Source: Candidatus Equihabitans merdae | GTDB taxonomy: Bacteria > Bacillota > Clostridia > Lachnospirales > Lachnospiraceae | Direction: 5' to 3' | Length of the DNA stretch: 6,684 bases | NCBI GenBank assembly: GCA_018065025.1 | Contig: JAGHUB010000154.1 | Location: 1-6,684 of the forward strand | Shown: positions 5,489 through 6,684 of the stretch, in pieces | Numbering within the stretch: the stretch's first letter is position 1 | Layout of the letters: each line of letters begins with the position of its first letter | Notes under the pieces: generated by a model | The model's input: the letters and a program-made list of their open reading frames with translations, nothing else | Database searches by the model: none | What the model was told of the DNA's origin: nothing | Position numbers and translations under genes: made by a program

Positions 5489-5659
5489 TTAGACAATCTC
5501 AAACAGGAAGTCTTCAAACTTAAGCTTAGTACCTTCCTTGATCTCATAGGGCAGCAGTGCTCTGGCTACGCACATTTCTTCCAGATCCGGGCGGTCGTCA
5601 TTTTTCAGGTAAGCGTAGTCGCCATCGATACGGGCTACAGTGTAGTAAATGGTTTCCAT
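5489..5659 (-). CDS. 56-residue acidic protein, DUF3006-like small protein
   Basis: The 56-residue frame starts METIYYTVARIDGDYAYL and ends FLFEIV. Its pattern of a short strand (YTVARIDG), DYAYL, a charged turn (KNDDRPDLEE), a second strand (VARALLPYEI) and KEGTKL resembles small DUF3006-type beta-barrel proteins of Firmicutes, which share an R-I/F-E/D-G-D-x-A start and a LP-x-x-x-K-E-G motif. No biochemical role is known to me. A perfect GGAGG (5666-5670 on the complement) lies 6 nt before the ATG at 5659 and only 3 nt before the ATG at 5662, so 5659 is preferred. The codon choice matches the neighbouring genes, and there is no signal peptide or membrane segment, so it should be cytoplasmic. 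It follows the citrate synthase gene on the same strand, but a terminator lies between them and no strong own promoter is evident; an AT-rich block at 5671-5690 may serve. Confidence 0.8.
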   Translation of the reverse strand: METIYYTVARIDGDYAYLKNDDRPDLEEMCVARALLPYEIKEGTKLKFEDFLFEIV

Positions 5660-5665
5660 CATTAT

Positions 5666-5670
5666 CCTCC
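5666..5670 (-). promoter_or_regulatory. Ribosome binding site of the 56-residue protein gene
   Basis: GGAGG on the minus strand lies 6 nt before ATG 5659 and 3 nt before the adjacent ATG 5662. It both supports the short gene as real and selects the inner start. Confidence 0.75.
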
Positions 5671-5685
5671 ATTTTATAATATTTC

Positions 5686-5719
5686 AAAAAAATGAGGCTG
5701 CAGCAGATGCCGCAGCCTC
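5686..5719 (-). terminator. Intrinsic terminator of the citrate synthase gene
   Basis: On the minus strand GAGGCTGC (5719-5712) pairs with GCAGCCTC (5701-5694) around a 10-nt loop, followed after one A by seven T residues (5692-5686). It lies 14 bases past the citrate synthase stop codon and ahead of the small gene, so the small gene depends on read-through or its own promoter. Confidence 0.85.
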
Positions 5720-5733
5720 TAACTTGTCCAATA

Positions 5734-6684
5734 TTATACCACATTATCCGGCATGTTCGGGTCGTTGGTGTTGTTAACGTTGATGACACTCATGTAAGCC
5801 GGACGGATGATCTTACCGTTGCTTACCAGTTCTTCGATACGGTGTGCACACCAACCGCTGATACGGGCGATAGCAAAGAGGGGGGTAAACAGCTCTTTGG
5901 GGATGCCCAGCATCTTGTAGACCAGACCGGAATAGAAGTCCACGTTGGGGTTGACGCCCTTGTAGATGTGGCGCTTCTCAGCGATGAGCTTGGGAGCCAG
6001 CTTCTCAACATTTTCATAGAGAGCCAGTTCTTTTTCCATCTTCTTTTCAGCTGCCAGCTTAAGAACGAAATCTTTAAGAACACGTTCTCTGGGGTCGGAG
6101 ACGGTGTAGATGGCATGACCCATACCGTAGATCAGGCCCTTCTTGTCGAAGGCTTCCTTGTCCAGGATCTTGCCAAGATAAGCACTGATAGCCTCTTCAT
6201 CATAAGGATCTTTGACGTGAGCATGGATATCATCAAACATCTCGATAACCTTAATGTTGGCACCACCATGGCGGGGACCCTTCAGAGAAGACATACCGGC
6301 TGCGATGGAAGAGTAGGTATCAGAACCTGAAGAAGTAACAACTCGTGTGGTAAATGTGGAGTTATTACCACCGCCGTGTTCCATGTGAATCATGAGACAG
6401 GCATCCAGAACCTTGGCTTCGGTGGGAGTGTACTTCTTGTTGGGACGCAGCATACGCAGAATATTTTCTGCAGTAGAGCAGGTCTTGGAGGGCATGTGAA
6501 TATACATGCTGTTGTAGTTTTCATAATGGTTGTAAGCGTGGTAAGCGTAGACAGCCAGCATGGGGAAGCAGGCGATCAGTTCCAGACTCTGACGGATGGT
6601 GATGTCCAGATCGGTCTGAGTACCGGCCGGATCATAGGAAGCCAGTGTCAGGATACTTCTGGTCATGGAGTTCATGATGTCCTG
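5734..6684 (-). CDS. Citrate synthase, N-terminal part outside window
   Basis: The frame is open to the right edge, so 316 C-terminal residues of a protein normally about 430 long are visible; the Met at 6675 is internal. It condenses acetyl-CoA with oxaloacetate to citrate in the cytoplasm, the entry to the (often incomplete, glutamate-forming) citric acid cycle of anaerobes. Counting from the Met at 6675, the three catalytic residues known from pig citrate synthase are present: His100 in EHGGGNNSTFT (pig H274), His136 in GPRHGGAN (pig H320) and Asp246 in VNPNVDFYSG (pig D375). GMGHAIYTVSDPR at 184-196 matches the oxaloacetate-binding GHxV...DPR stretch. The SSGSDTYSSIAAGMSSLKG segment before His136 is also typical. 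The tail (NNTNDPNMPDNVV) is hydrophilic. A terminator follows 14 bases after the stop. Whether this is a Si- or Re-face enzyme is not in question: the fold is the common Si type; a 2-methylcitrate synthase is less likely but cannot be excluded by eye. Confidence 0.93.
   Translation of the reverse strand, partial: QDIMNSMTRSILTLASYDPAGTQTDLDITIRQSLELIACFPMLAVYAYHAYNHYENYNSMYIHMPSKTCSTAENILRMLRPNKKYTPTEAKVLDACLMIHMEHGGGNNSTFTTRVVTSSGSDTYSSIAAGMSSLKGPRHGGANIKVIEMFDDIHAHVKDPYDEEAISAYLGKILDKEAFDKKGLIYGMGHAIYTVSDPRERVLKDFVLKLAAEKKMEKELALYENVEKLAPKLIAEKRHIYKGVNPNVDFYSGLVYKMLGIPKELFTPLFAIARISGWCAHRIEELVSNGKIIRPAYMSVINVNNTNDPNMPDNVV

Noticed and set aside
5297..5492. 63-codon frames on each strand across the terminator and structured element
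   Set aside because: Both read through the terminator hairpin, lack good ribosome binding sites and look like translations of RNA-like palindromes.
5692..6330. 212-codon plus-strand frame opposite citrate synthase
   Set aside because: Citrate synthase on the minus strand has all three catalytic residues; this frame runs through the terminator stem and shows no domain.
1..6684. CRISPR arrays, tRNA or rRNA genes, insertion sequences, phage genes
   Set aside because: No regularly spaced repeats, no tRNA cloverleaf, no transposase or integrase motif and no terminal inverted repeats with target duplications were seen.

Overview
The window looks like a chromosomal segment of a low-to-mid GC Gram-positive anaerobe of the class Clostridia, most likely Lachnospiraceae-like. 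The reasons are strong purine-rich ribosome binding sites (GGAGG, GGGAGG), U-tract intrinsic terminators, a surface protein with cell-wall-binding type 2 (CWB2) repeats behind an LRR-style segment, and a TRAP transporter whose binding protein is a lipoprotein. The taxon is an inference from these traits; no rRNA or marker gene is present.

Layout. (1) Positions 1-1098 hold the 3' end of a surface protein gene with three CWB2 repeats, closed by an intrinsic terminator at 1166-1203. (2) A promoter at about 1260-1289 starts a four-gene plus-strand operon: a shikimate dehydrogenase-family enzyme (1360-2217), then the small membrane (DctQ, 2240-2797), large membrane (DctM, 2797-4095) and substrate-binding (DctP, 4185-5300) components of a TRAP transporter. 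DctQ and DctM overlap by one base. DctP has its own predicted extended -10 promoter overlapped by a palindrome. A strong terminator at 5327-5360 ends the operon. (3) Positions 5362-5486 hold no convincing gene but fold into several helices, including an 11-bp stem with a symmetric tandem G-A mismatch. (4) On the minus strand are a 56-residue protein gene (5489-5659) and, upstream of it and separated by its own terminator (5686-5719), the C-terminal three quarters of a citrate synthase gene that runs off the right edge.

How the genes may work together. TRAP transporters import organic acids using an ion gradient, and DctP here keeps the arginine and asparagine positions known from SiaP-type carboxylate binding. 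The linked dehydrogenase keeps every shikimate-contacting and catalytic residue of E. coli AroE, but has lost the NADP-binding arginines and carries an Asp typical of NAD enzymes. The most economical reading is uptake and NAD-linked oxidation of a shikimate- or quinate-like hydroaromatic acid, rather than aromatic amino acid biosynthesis. This is an inference from context and motifs. The convergent citrate synthase and small gene appear to be an independent unit.
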